From NCBI RefSeq assembly GCF_014204815.1, contig NZ_JACHMC010000001.1, positions 186,001 to 250,000 of the forward strand: a stretch of DNA of 64,000 bases, written 5' to 3'. The DNA comes from Micrococcus flavus. GTDB taxonomy: Bacteria; Actinomycetota; Actinomycetes; Actinomycetales; Micrococcaceae. Position 1 is the first letter of the stretch, and every line of letters starts with the position of its first letter. The notes under the pieces are model-generated. The model saw only the letters and a program-made list of their open reading frames with translations. It ran no database searches and had not been told where the DNA came from. Both the position numbers and the translations under genes were made by a program. Below are positions 33,862 through 43,664 of this stretch, one piece after another.

Positions 33862-35538
33862 TCAGGCGTGGGCGAGGGCCGCGCGGCGGCGGGCCTCCGC
33901 GGACAGGAACCGCTCGTACGCCGGGAGGGTGAGGAAGTCCGGGAACTCCTGGGCGAGGGCCACCTCGGTGAAGATCTCCCGGGCGTCGTCGAACCGGTCG
34001 CCGTCGGCGCGCTCCAGCCCGGCGAACTCCTCCTCGGTCAGCTGCTCCACCCACGCGCGGGTCACGGTGCGCTCGCCGCCGTCGGCGGTCCTCGCCGTGG
34101 AGCCGGCGTCGATCCACTGCCAGATCTGCGAGCGGGAGATCTCGGCGGTGGCGGCGTCCTCCATGAGGTTGTGGATGGCGGCCGCGCCGTTGCCCCGCAG
34201 CCAGGACTCCACGTAGCGGATGCCGACCTCGATGTTCATGCGCAGACCCTGCTCCGTGATGGCGCCGGTGGTCGCCTTCACGTCCACCAGGGCGGCGGCG
34301 TCCGGCACCACGTCGTCGCGCCGGCGCGTGCGGATCTGGTTCGGCGCGTCCTGGAGGACGCCGTCGAACACCTCCATGGCCACCGGCACCAGGTCCGGGT
34401 GGGCCACCCACGAGCCGTCGAAGCCGTCCTCGGCCTCACGGGTCTTGTCCGCGCGGACCTTCGCCAGGGCGGCCTCGTTGGCCTCCGGGTCCCTGCGGTT
34501 CGGGATCTGAGCGGCCATGCCGCCGATCGCGGACGCGCAGCGGCGGTGGCACGTGCGCACCAGCAGCTCGGTGTAGGCCCGCATCATCGGCTGCGTCATC
34601 GTCACGTCCGCGCGGTCCGGCAGCACGAAGTCGGCGCCGCGGTCCCGGAAGACCTTGATGATGCTGAAGATGTAGTCCCAGCGCCCCGCGTTCAGGCCCG
34701 CGGCGTGGTTGCGCAGCTGGTAGAGGATCTCGTCCATCTCGAACGCGGCCGTGATGGTCTCGATCAGCACGGTCGCGCGGATGGTGCCCTGGGGGATCTC
34801 CAGGAGGTCCTGCGCCCTCACGAACAGGCAGTTCCACCACCGCGCCTCGAGGTGGGACTCGGTCTTGGGCAGGTAGAAGTAGGGGCCCCGGCCCCGGCGC
34901 AGCAGCTCCCGCGCGTTGTGGAAGAAGTACAGCGCGAAGTCCGCCAGGGCGCCGGACACTGGGGCGCCGTCCACCATGATGCGGTCCTCCATCAGGTGCA
35001 GGCCGCGCGGCCGCACGATGATGGTGGGGTGGTCCTCCAGCTCCGCGCCGGTGAGCCTGTACTCCCGGCCCTCCGGCGTGGTGAGGGAGATCGAGCCGCG
35101 GATGGCGTCCCGCAGGTTGACCTGGCCGGCGATCACGTTCTCCCAGGACGGCGTGGAGGAGTCCTCGAAGTCGGCGAGCCAGCACTTGGCCCCCGAGTTC
35201 ATGGCGTTGATGGTCATCTTCCGGTCCACCGGGCCGGTGATCTCCACCCGGCGGTCGCGCAGGCCGGGGGCCAGCGGGGCGACGTGCCAGGAGTCGTCCT
35301 CGCGGATCTTGCGGGTCGCTGCCAGGAAGGTGAGCGGCTCGCCGGCGGCGATCCGGGCGCGCCGGTCGACGCGCTCCTGCATCAGCTCGCGGCGCCGGGG
35401 CTCCATGGCCCGGTGCAGGGCCGCGAGGAACTCGAGGGCGTCACGGGTGAGGATCTCGTCCTGGCCGGGGACCGGCTCACCGAGGATCCGGACGCCGTTC
35501 ACGGTGGTGTCGCTGTGGGTGGTCTGCAGGGTCATCAT
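33862..35538 (-). CDS. aceB: Malate synthase A
   Basis: This 558-residue enzyme condenses glyoxylate with acetyl-CoA. RPRGLHLMEDRI, IETITAAFEMDEILYQL with catalytic acid residues, and the late region DGSWVAHPDLVPVA are typical of the plant/bacterial A isoform, and length matches it rather than the 720-residue G isoform. AAGGAG precedes a double ATG (35538 and 35535). It lies 49 bp downstream of aceA on the same strand, completing the glyoxylate shunt. Confidence 0.95.
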   Translation of the reverse strand: MMTLQTTHSDTTVNGVRILGEPVPGQDEILTRDALEFLAALHRAMEPRRRELMQERVDRRARIAAGEPLTFLAATRKIREDDSWHVAPLAPGLRDRRVEITGPVDRKMTINAMNSGAKCWLADFEDSSTPSWENVIAGQVNLRDAIRGSISLTTPEGREYRLTGAELEDHPTIIVRPRGLHLMEDRIMVDGAPVSGALADFALYFFHNARELLRRGRGPYFYLPKTESHLEARWWNCLFVRAQDLLEIPQGTIRATVLIETITAAFEMDEILYQLRNHAAGLNAGRWDYIFSIIKVFRDRGADFVLPDRADVTMTQPMMRAYTELLVRTCHRRCASAIGGMAAQIPNRRDPEANEAALAKVRADKTREAEDGFDGSWVAHPDLVPVAMEVFDGVLQDAPNQIRTRRRDDVVPDAAALVDVKATTGAITEQGLRMNIEVGIRYVESWLRGNGAAAIHNLMEDAATAEISRSQIWQWIDAGSTARTADGGERTVTRAWVEQLTEEEFAGLERADGDRFDDAREIFTEVALAQEFPDFLTLPAYERFLSAEARRRAALAHA

Positions 35539-35587
35539 GATGCGGACTCCTTCGTCTCGCAGAGGGGAGTGGGTCGACGTCGCCGGC

Positions 35588-36880
<1,293 letters not shown>

Positions 36881-37031
36881 GGTCCTGGTCCTCTCGGGAG
36901 CGGTGCCGGGGAGGTTCGCCGCGGTGCCGCTGCGGTGCCTCTCCGGTGGGGGTGGAACCACTCTGGACGCGCCCGGCGGTGTCCGGGACCTGGAGTTGCG
37001 GAAAAGATCGCGACCATCTTCCCGATCCGTC

Positions 37032-37047
37032 AAGAACGGTGATTCTT
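37032..37047. promoter_or_regulatory. Small inverted repeat in the aceA-ramB intergenic region
   Basis: AAGAA and TTCTT flank a 6-nt spacer between the divergent aceA and ramB-like genes. An AACTTT half site (minus strand, 37109-37104) also occurs, which is half of the corynebacterial RamB motif as I remember it. No complete RamB box is visible in 36881-37157. Confidence 0.3.
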
Positions 37048-37144
37048 CACGTCAGACCGCGCGCCGATGCGGCCTGCAGGTGCAGTTCTCCGACATCCCC
37101 GGGAAAGTTGACTCCGTCGCGCGGCGCGGGAGTGTGATCCCCGC

Positions 37145-37150
37145 TACCCT
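37145..37150 (+). promoter_or_regulatory. -10 box of a probable leaderless promoter
   Basis: TACCCT lies 7 nt before the ATG of the RamB-like gene at 37158. Confidence 0.45.
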
Positions 37151-37157
37151 CATCGCC

Positions 37158-38648
37158 ATGACCGCCCCCGCTGCCGCCACCCCCGAGGGCCCGCGCGTCG
37201 ACGCCCTCGTGCTCGGCCGCCGGCTGCGCCACCTGCGCCGGGCGTCCGGGGCCACCCTGTCCGACGTCTCCGAGAAGGTCGGGGTGACCGCGTCCCACCT
37301 GTCCCTCGTGGAGAACGGCCACCGCGAGCCGCGGCTGACCCTGCTCACCGCGCTGGCCGACCACTTCGGCGTCGAGGTGGAGGACCTGCTGACGCGGGAG
37401 GCTCCGAGCCGTCGGGCGTCCCTCGAGGTGGCCGTGGAGCGGGCCCAGCGCGGCCCGCTCTTCCAGCGGCTCGGTCTGCCCGCGCTGAAGGTCGGCCCCC
37501 GCATGCCGGACGAGGTCCTCGAGGTGATCGCAGGGCTGCAGGCCGAGCTCGACCGGCAGATGGCCGAGCGGGTGTCCACCCCGGAGGAGGCGCGTCGGGC
37601 CAACAGCGCGCTGCGCGAGGAGATGCGGGCGTGCGGGAACCACTACGCCGACCTCGAGCGCACCGCCCAGGACCTGCGCGAGGCGGTCGCCGCGCCGGAC
37701 GGCCCGTTGACCCACCACCACGTGTCCGTCCTGGCCGAGCATCTGGGGTTCGCCGTGCGCTTCGTGCCGGACCTCCCGCACTCGACGCGCTCGGTCACCG
37801 ACCTCAAGAACCGCCGCATCTACCTGGCCCGCTCGCGGCGCCCGGACCACGACCCCCGGGCGGTCCTGCTGCAGGCCGTCTGCTCCTCCGTGCTCGGCCA
37901 CGGGGAACCCGAGGACTACGCCGACTTCCTGCGCCAGCGGGTCCACACGAACTACCTCGCGGCGGCCATGATGATGCCCGAGGCCACCACCGTGAGCGTC
38001 CTGCAGGAGGCCAAGGAGCGCCGCGACCTCTCGGTGGACGACCTCCGGGACCGGTTCGGCGTCTCGTGGGAGTCCGCCGCGCACCGGTTCACCAACCTGG
38101 CCACCGAGCACCTGGGGTTGACGTGCCACTTCGCCAAGGTCCACGAGTCGGGGGTCTTCCACAAGGCGTACGAGAACGACGGCATCCCGTTCCCCACGGA
38201 CCACATCGGGGCCATCGAGGGGCAGACGGCGTGCCGCCACTGGACCAGCCGTCAGGTGTTCGGCGTCGCCGACCACCTCGGCGCGTTCCCCCAGTACACG
38301 GACACCCCGGCCGGCACGTACTGGTCCGCGGCGGTGGTCGAGCCGACGTCCACCGGCTTCTACTCGCTCACCGTGGGCGTGCCCTTCGAGGGCGCCCGGT
38401 GGTTCCGCGGGCGGGAGACCAGCGCACGCACCCGCAGCACCTGCCCGGACCCCGAGTGCTGCCGCCTCCCCTCCGCGGATCTGGAGGCGGCGTGGGGCGG
38501 TCAGGCCTGGCCTGCGGCCCGCGCCAACGCGCACCTGCTGGCGGCGATGCCCGGCGGCGCGTTCCCGGGCGTGGAGGAGGTCCAGGTGTTCGAGTTCCTG
38601 CAGACGCAGGAAGGCCGGTGGCCACCGGAGGGAACCGCGGCGGAGTGA
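37158..38648 (+). CDS. RamB-like short-chain fatty acyl transcriptional regulator (XRE type)
   Basis: This 496-residue protein has an N-terminal XRE helix-turn-helix (LGRRLRHLRRASGATLSDV near residue 16 and THLS-type SHLSLVENGHREP), an ImmA/IrrE-like central region and a C-terminal DUF2083 domain with cysteines in STCPDPECCRLP. That architecture is RamB/ScfR, regulators of acetate and short-chain fatty acid metabolism. Position opposite aceA supports control of the glyoxylate shunt. The start codon has a -10 box 7 nt upstream. Confidence 0.88.
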   Translation: MTAPAAATPEGPRVDALVLGRRLRHLRRASGATLSDVSEKVGVTASHLSLVENGHREPRLTLLTALADHFGVEVEDLLTREAPSRRASLEVAVERAQRGPLFQRLGLPALKVGPRMPDEVLEVIAGLQAELDRQMAERVSTPEEARRANSALREEMRACGNHYADLERTAQDLREAVAAPDGPLTHHHVSVLAEHLGFAVRFVPDLPHSTRSVTDLKNRRIYLARSRRPDHDPRAVLLQAVCSSVLGHGEPEDYADFLRQRVHTNYLAAAMMMPEATTVSVLQEAKERRDLSVDDLRDRFGVSWESAAHRFTNLATEHLGLTCHFAKVHESGVFHKAYENDGIPFPTDHIGAIEGQTACRHWTSRQVFGVADHLGAFPQYTDTPAGTYWSAAVVEPTSTGFYSLTVGVPFEGARWFRGRETSARTRSTCPDPECCRLPSADLEAAWGGQAWPAARANAHLLAAMPGGAFPGVEEVQVFEFLQTQEGRWPPEGTAAE

Positions 38649-38670
38649 CGGCGTCGCCCATACTGGGACC

Positions 38671-39171
38671 GTGACCCTCGCCGTGCTCGTCTCCGTCCTC
38701 GCCGTCCTGCTGCTGATCGTCGGCCTGGTCGGCACCGTCTACCCGATCCTGCCCGGCTCGATGCTGAACCTGGTCGTGTCCGTGGCCTGGGCGTGGATCC
38801 TGGGCTCCACCGCCTCGTGGACGTTCGGCCTCGTGGCCGCGGGCCTGTCGATCGCGGGCCTGAGCGCCTCGGCCGCCCTCACCGGGCGCCGGCTGGTACG
38901 GGAGCGCGTGCCGCGCGGGCCGATCCTCACCGGTGTCGTCGGCGCCGTGATCGGCTTCTTCGCCATCCCGATCGTGGGCCTGTTCATCGGCTTCGCGGTC
39001 GGCCTGTTCCTCGCCGAATGGCGCCGCCGCCGGGACGCCCGCGCCGCGCTGGCCTCCTCGTGGGGCGCCCTCAAGGCCATGGGCCTGGGCATGCTCGTGG
39101 AGTTCGTGTGCGCCATGGTGGCCCTCGCCGCGGTGGGCACGGGCATCCTGGTGCACTTCGCCACGGCCTGA
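38671..39171 (+). CDS. DUF456 membrane protein
   Basis: This 166-residue protein has about four hydrophobic segments. It has the family motif GTVYPILPGSMLN near residue 22 and the glycine-rich segment GAVIGFFAIPIVGLFIGF in the middle. No function is established for DUF456. The GTG start lies 22 bp after the regulator stop, with CATACT 6 nt upstream. Confidence 0.75.
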   Translation: MTLAVLVSVLAVLLLIVGLVGTVYPILPGSMLNLVVSVAWAWILGSTASWTFGLVAAGLSIAGLSASAALTGRRLVRERVPRGPILTGVVGAVIGFFAIPIVGLFIGFAVGLFLAEWRRRRDARAALASSWGALKAMGLGMLVEFVCAMVALAAVGTGILVHFATA

Positions 39172-39302
39172 CCCGGGAGGACGGCGACGCCGGCCCGCGA
39201 TGTTCACCGGCCCGTCACCCAGGCGGGGGTGAGCCGCACGCCCACTCCGGTCAGGCTGGAGCCGGGACCGGCCCCCCGCGGCCGTCCCGGAATCGAGGCG
39301 TC

Positions 39303-40120
39303 ATGCTCCCGTCCCCCGCCCCCTACCGCCGCGGCACGACCTCGACCCTGCTCTTGAGCGCCGCCCTCCTGCTGCTGGGCGGGCCGGCCCTCGTGATGGG
39401 CGGGGCGGTCCGCTGGCTCGGGTGCCTCACCCCCGACGTCTGGGCCGTGGCATGCCCCATGCACGACGACGCGCTCGGCGAGCTGCCCGGCATCGACCTC
39501 CCGGTGGCGGCCGGCTACGCGCTCGTCGGCGCGGCGGCGCTGCCCGCGTCGTTCGGGCTGCGGCCGGGTCGGGGCGCCCGCGGACGGTGGGCGCTGCCCG
39601 CGCTCGGGCAGGCGAGCTCCCTTCTCGTCCTGCTGGTGACCCGTGCTGAGCGTCACCGGCGCGGCATTGGTGACCCTCGGCCGGGACGACACCCCCGGCC
39701 GCCTGACCGCCCGGTGGACCCGGGGGGACCTTGGCCGCCGTGGATCTCGCCCGCGGCATCGTCCCGATTGTGGTGCTGATCGGCGTCTCGGGCTCCCACG
39801 ACGACCCTCCCGGCCTCTTCCTCCTTCCGGGGCTCGTCGCGCTGTTCCTGGCCGGCCTCCTGACAGCCGCCGCGGCTCGCGCCTCCCACCGGTGGAACCG
39901 GCGGGCACTGCCGGCGACGCTCGCCGGCGTCACCGCGGTCCTGGCCGCGGGCGCCGAGGCCGTCCTGGCCTCACGGGCGGGAACCGTCGTGCTCGCGGAG
40001 TCGGCCTTCGCCCTGGTCCTCGCCCTCCTCGGGATGGTCCTGGCCTGGCGGGCCGGTGTCAGCGGCCTGCACGGCTCCCGCGGATCTCAGTCCGCGAGGT
40101 CACCCGTCGCGAGTGCGTAG
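39303..40120 (+). pseudogene. Frameshifted membrane protein gene (two apparent +1 indels)
   Basis: Reading starts at the ATG at 39303 with about four hydrophobic segments. Between 39640 and 39726 the original frame suddenly has many A/T third positions, whereas the +1 frame has almost none and encodes a membrane-like stretch; from 39727 the next +1 frame continues (a TTG-started ORF 39731-40120). Removing one C from CCC at 39640-39642 and one G from the G6 run at 39722-39727 restores a continuous protein of about 271 residues. It could be a pseudogene, a sequencing artefact or, less likely, two overlapping genes (39303-39779 and 39731-40120). I do not recognise the family. Confidence 0.6.
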
Positions 40121-40827
40121 AAGCCCAGGATGTGCTCGCGCAGAGAGGCGGCGGCCAGCTCGCCGTCGCGCGCGTCGACCGCCGCGAGGATGCCGCGGTG
40201 CTCGTCCTGCAGCCGTCGGCGCACGGCGTCCCAGTCGGCCAGGGCACCCACAGCCTCGTGGACGTAGCCGACGACGGCCTGCCTCAGCGACGCCATGATG
40301 GTCTCCGTGACGACGTTGCCGCTCAGGGCGGCGAGGGTGATGTGGAACTGAGCGTCGAGCTCATGGAAGACGTCTCGTGGCAGGGCGGGGTCGTCCATGC
40401 GTTCCAGCAAGGTGGCCGCCTGGGCCATGGCGGCCCGTCGGGGGTCGTCGCCGAGCGCGGCGTCGCCGTGTCGGCTCGCGGCGAGGTGGGCCGCCTCGGT
40501 CTCGAGGAGCACGCGGGTGGCGACGATGTCCGAGACCGGAAGGGCCTGCGTGGCCACATGCATCCGCAGCGCCCATCCGAGGGCGGCCGAGGGCTCGGAG
40601 ATCACCACGGCACCGGCGGTGGGGCCGGAGCCGGTGCTCAAGCGGACGAGCCCCATCGCGTCCAGGATGCGGGTGGCCTCCCGCACGGAGGCCCGGGAGA
40701 TGCCGAAGCGTTCCGCCAGGGCACGCTCGCCGGGCAGCTTGACGCCCACCCGCACTCGGCCGCCGCGCAGCTCGTCCTCGACCCAATCGAGGATCACGGT
40801 GTGGGCGCGCGGGGCTGTGTCGGGCAC
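40087..40827 (-). CDS. lldR: LldR-like FadR/GntR-family regulator of lactate genes
   Basis: This 246-residue protein has an N-terminal GntR winged helix (LPGERALAERFGISRASVREATRIL) and a C-terminal FCD domain (FHELDAQFHITLAALSGN). GGAGGAG precedes the GTG start. Its place behind the lactate permease and next to lutABC, and the TGGTCTGACCA sites in the divergent region, match LldR-type lactate-responsive repressors. Its last 34 bp overlap the end of the frameshifted gene on the other strand. Confidence 0.85.
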   Translation of the reverse strand: MPDTAPRAHTVILDWVEDELRGGRVRVGVKLPGERALAERFGISRASVREATRILDAMGLVRLSTGSGPTAGAVVISEPSAALGWALRMHVATQALPVSDIVATRVLLETEAAHLAASRHGDAALGDDPRRAAMAQAATLLERMDDPALPRDVFHELDAQFHITLAALSGNVVTETIMASLRQAVVGYVHEAVGALADWDAVRRRLQDEHRGILAAVDARDGELAAASLREHILGFYALATGDLAD

Positions 40828-40898
40828 GGGTGTCTCCTCCGAGGCGGATGGTGGCGTGTACTGCCCATCCTCGGACTCCGCCTCGGAGGAGCCGTGCG

Positions 40899-42560
40899 TC
40901 ACGGAGCGGCGGGCAGCATCCAGGACAGGACCGTGGACTGCAGGTAGACGATCACGCACACGAGCAGCAGCAGGCCCACGGACCAGCCGACCACCCGGCG
41001 CAGGATCTCGCTCTCCCGGCCCTCCAGGGACACTGCGGTCGCGGCGATGGCCAGGGACTGCGGGGAGATCATCTTGCCCACCACGCCGCCGGAGGTGTTC
41101 GCAGCCACGAGCAGGGCCGGATCGGCGCCGATGTTGTGGGCGGCGGTCTGCTGGAGCTTGGCGAAGAGGGCGTTCGCGGAGGTGTCTGAGCCGGTGACGG
41201 CCGTGCCGAGCCATCCCAGCACCGGGGAGAGGAACACGAAGGCCGTGCCCAGGCCGGCCACCCATGTGCCCATGGCGATGGTCTGGCCCGAGAAGTTCAT
41301 CACGTAGGCCAGGGAGAGCACGGTCATGATGGTCAGGGCGGACCAGCGCATGCGCCAGAAGCTGCGGCCGATCTCGGCCACCGCGTCCCCCATGCCCAGC
41401 CGGTAGCGGCCGCCCTCGTCGAACACGGAGTAGACCACGGTCATCACCAGGCCGGCGAACAGCAGCAGGGTGCCGGGGGAGGCGAGCCACTCCGCCTTGT
41501 ACATGGTGTTGGCGATCGGGGCTCCCGCGGTGTCGACCAGACGGCCGTCCAGGCCCGGCCAGGGCGTGTTCGTGGTGGCGGAGGACAGAGCGGCCGTGAT
41601 CGGCGGGACCAGCTTGGCCAGGCCGAAGACGGTCACCACGACGATGTAGGGCAGCAGGGCCATCCACACGCGGACGGGGGTGAGGGTGGAGGCGGTCGGG
41701 GCGTCGGTGACACCCAGCCGGGCGCGCGCCTCGGCCGCGCCCTTGGGCCGCCAGAAGCGCAGCATGACGACGGCCGTGCCCATGGAGACCAGGGCCGCGA
41801 CCACGTCGGTGAGCTCGTAGGAGAAGTAGGTGGATGCGAACCAGATGGACAGGGCGAAGGCGGCGCCGATGACCAGCAGTGCCGGCCAGGTCTGACGGAC
41901 GCCGCGGGCTCCGTCGATGATCAGCACGAGCAGGAACGGGACGAGGATGGCCACGAACGGGGCCTGGTGGCCGACGATGGCGCCGATGTGCTCGGCGGGG
42001 ATGCCCGTGAGGGTGCCCGCGGTGGTGATCGGGATGCCGACGGCGCCGAACGCCACGGGCGCGGTGTTGGCCAGCAGCACGGCCGTGGCCGCGCGCAGCG
42101 GCGGGATGCCGAGCGCCAGGATCATGGTCGCCGTGATGGCCACGGGCGCGCCGAACCCGGCGAGCGCCTCGAGCAGGCCGCCGAAGCAGAAGGCGATGAG
42201 CACCGCCTGGATGCGGATGTCCCCGCCGCCGATCGAGTCGAAGATGGCCCGCATGTCCTCGAACCGCCCGGACAGCACCGTCACCTGGTAGAACCACAGC
42301 GCCATCACCACGATCCACACGATCGGGAACAGCCCGAAGGCGGCACCCTGGGTGGCGGACAACAGCGCGAGCTCGGCGGGCATGCCGAAGCCGACCACGG
42401 CCACGCCGAGGGCGACCGCCAGGGCGGCCAGGCCGGACTGCCACGCCTTGAGCTTGAGGAGCATGAGGGTGATGAAGAACGTCAGCAGGGGCAGGACCCC
42501 CAGCGCGGCGGACAGCCCGAGGCTGCCGGCGGCGTCGGGGACGGCGGAGTAGGTCTGCAC
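40899..42560 (-). CDS. lctP: L-lactate permease
   Basis: This 553-residue protein has 12 or more hydrophobic segments and the LctP signatures FCFGGLLEALAGFGAPVAI near residue 128, TWPGLDG-like PWPGLDGRLV, and AANTSGGVVGKMISPQ near the C-terminus. It takes up L-lactate (and often glycolate or D-lactate) with protons. The GTG start at 42560 follows GGAGGA. It is divergent from lutABC and followed by lldR. Confidence 0.93.
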   Translation of the reverse strand: MQTYSAVPDAAGSLGLSAALGVLPLLTFFITLMLLKLKAWQSGLAALAVALGVAVVGFGMPAELALLSATQGAAFGLFPIVWIVVMALWFYQVTVLSGRFEDMRAIFDSIGGGDIRIQAVLIAFCFGGLLEALAGFGAPVAITATMILALGIPPLRAATAVLLANTAPVAFGAVGIPITTAGTLTGIPAEHIGAIVGHQAPFVAILVPFLLVLIIDGARGVRQTWPALLVIGAAFALSIWFASTYFSYELTDVVAALVSMGTAVVMLRFWRPKGAAEARARLGVTDAPTASTLTPVRVWMALLPYIVVVTVFGLAKLVPPITAALSSATTNTPWPGLDGRLVDTAGAPIANTMYKAEWLASPGTLLLFAGLVMTVVYSVFDEGGRYRLGMGDAVAEIGRSFWRMRWSALTIMTVLSLAYVMNFSGQTIAMGTWVAGLGTAFVFLSPVLGWLGTAVTGSDTSANALFAKLQQTAAHNIGADPALLVAANTSGGVVGKMISPQSLAIAATAVSLEGRESEILRRVVGWSVGLLLLVCVIVYLQSTVLSWMLPAAP

Positions 42561-42638
42561 GGATCCTCCGGGAGGGTCGGCGGCGGGTGCCGGGGCGGGG
42601 CGGCGACGCGTCGGTTCACGGGTGGCCGGGAAGTCGTG

Positions 42639-42663
42639 TGGTCAGTCCACAGCGGTCTGACCA
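42639..42663. promoter_or_regulatory. Two LldR-type operators downstream of the lctP -10
   Basis: TGGTCAGTCCA (42639-42649) and CGGTCTGACCA (42653-42663) are 14 bp apart and match the perfect site TGGTCTGACCA at 42766-42776. They lie between the lctP -10 box and start codon. Confidence 0.65.
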
Positions 42664-42666
42664 CGG

Positions 42667-42695
42667 AGCCTACTGTGAGCGGTGTCACCCTGCAA
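42667..42695 (-). promoter_or_regulatory. Promoter of lctP
   Basis: On the minus strand TTGCAG (42695-42690) and TAGGCT (42672-42667) are separated by 17 bp. Confidence 0.6.
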
Positions 42696-42765
42696 GGCCG
42701 GCATGGGCCGCCGCGTCAGGGGATGTCACCCGGGGAGGGCTGTGATGGGCGCCACGCGACTGGTA

Positions 42766-42776
42766 TGGTCTGACCA
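42766..42776. promoter_or_regulatory. Perfect LldR-type operator at the lutABC promoter
   Basis: TGGTCTGACCA overlaps TATGGT (42764-42769), the likely -10 of lutABC, so a bound repressor would block that promoter. Confidence 0.65.
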
Positions 42777-42806
42777 CACGCCGCCCCCACTCCTCGAGGA
42801 GGACCC

Positions 42807-43664
42807 ATGCGGATCGCCCTGTTCGCCACGTGCATCGTGGACGCGATGTACCCCCGGGTGGCCCTGGCCACCGTGGAGGTCCTGGAGCGCCTCGGCCACG
42901 AGGTGGTCTTCCCCTCGGGGCAGGCCTGCTGCTCGCAGATGCACATCAACTCCGGCTACCTCGACGACGCGGTCCCCGTGGTCCGCAATCACGTGGAGAC
43001 CTTCATGGCGGCCGACTACGACGTCGCCGTCGCCCCCTCCGGCTCCTGCGTCGCCTCGCTGGGGCACCAGCAGCCGATGGTCGCCCGACGCGCGGGAGAC
43101 GAGGCCCTGGCCCGGGACGCCGAGACCGTGGCCGGCCGCACCCACGAGCTCTCCCAGCTGCTCACCGACGTCCTCGGTGTGACCGACGCCGCGGCGCAGC
43201 TGGGCTCCTGGTTCCCGCACACCGTCACGTACCACCCCTCCTGCCATGGCATGCGCCTGCTCCGTCTGGGCGACCGACAGCGGGACCTCGTGCGCACCAT
43301 CGGGGGGATCGACTACCGCGAACTGCCTGACGCCGAGGAGTGCTGCGGCTTCGGCGGGACCTTCTCGATGAAGCTCCCTGACGTCTCCGGTGCCATGGCG
43401 GACGAGAAGATCGACAACGTCCGGAGGACCGGGGCCGAGGTGCTCACCGGGGGCGACGCCTCATGCCTGCTGCACCTCGGCGGCGCCCTCTCCCGCCGGG
43501 GCACGGTGACCGACGAGGGCCGACCGGTGCGGACCGTCCACTTCGCCGAGCTCCTGGCCTCCACCCGGGAGCGACCGCTCGACGTGGACGGGCCCGTGGA
43601 GCTCAGCATCCCCGGGGGGCGTCGCCGTCCTGCCGCCTGCGCCGCCGAGGAGGTCTCCCGATGA
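42807..43664 (+). CDS. lutA: L-lactate dehydrogenase complex subunit LutA
   Basis: This 285-residue protein has two cysteine-rich CCG-type modules (QACCSQMHINSGY and EECCGFGGTFS) and a CHGMR segment, the heterodisulfide-reductase-like cluster domain of LutA/LldE. With LutB and LutC it oxidises L-lactate to pyruvate. GAGGAGGA precedes the ATG. It overlaps lutB by four bases. Confidence 0.94.
   Translation: MRIALFATCIVDAMYPRVALATVEVLERLGHEVVFPSGQACCSQMHINSGYLDDAVPVVRNHVETFMAADYDVAVAPSGSCVASLGHQQPMVARRAGDEALARDAETVAGRTHELSQLLTDVLGVTDAAAQLGSWFPHTVTYHPSCHGMRLLRLGDRQRDLVRTIGGIDYRELPDAEECCGFGGTFSMKLPDVSGAMADEKIDNVRRTGAEVLTGGDASCLLHLGGALSRRGTVTDEGRPVRTVHFAELLASTRERPLDVDGPVELSIPGGRRRPAACAAEEVSR

Noticed and set aside
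36881-37157. A full RamB box between aceA and the RamB-like gene
   Set aside because: Only an AACTTT half match and an AAGAA/TTCTT dyad are visible; the complete motif as I recall it is absent.
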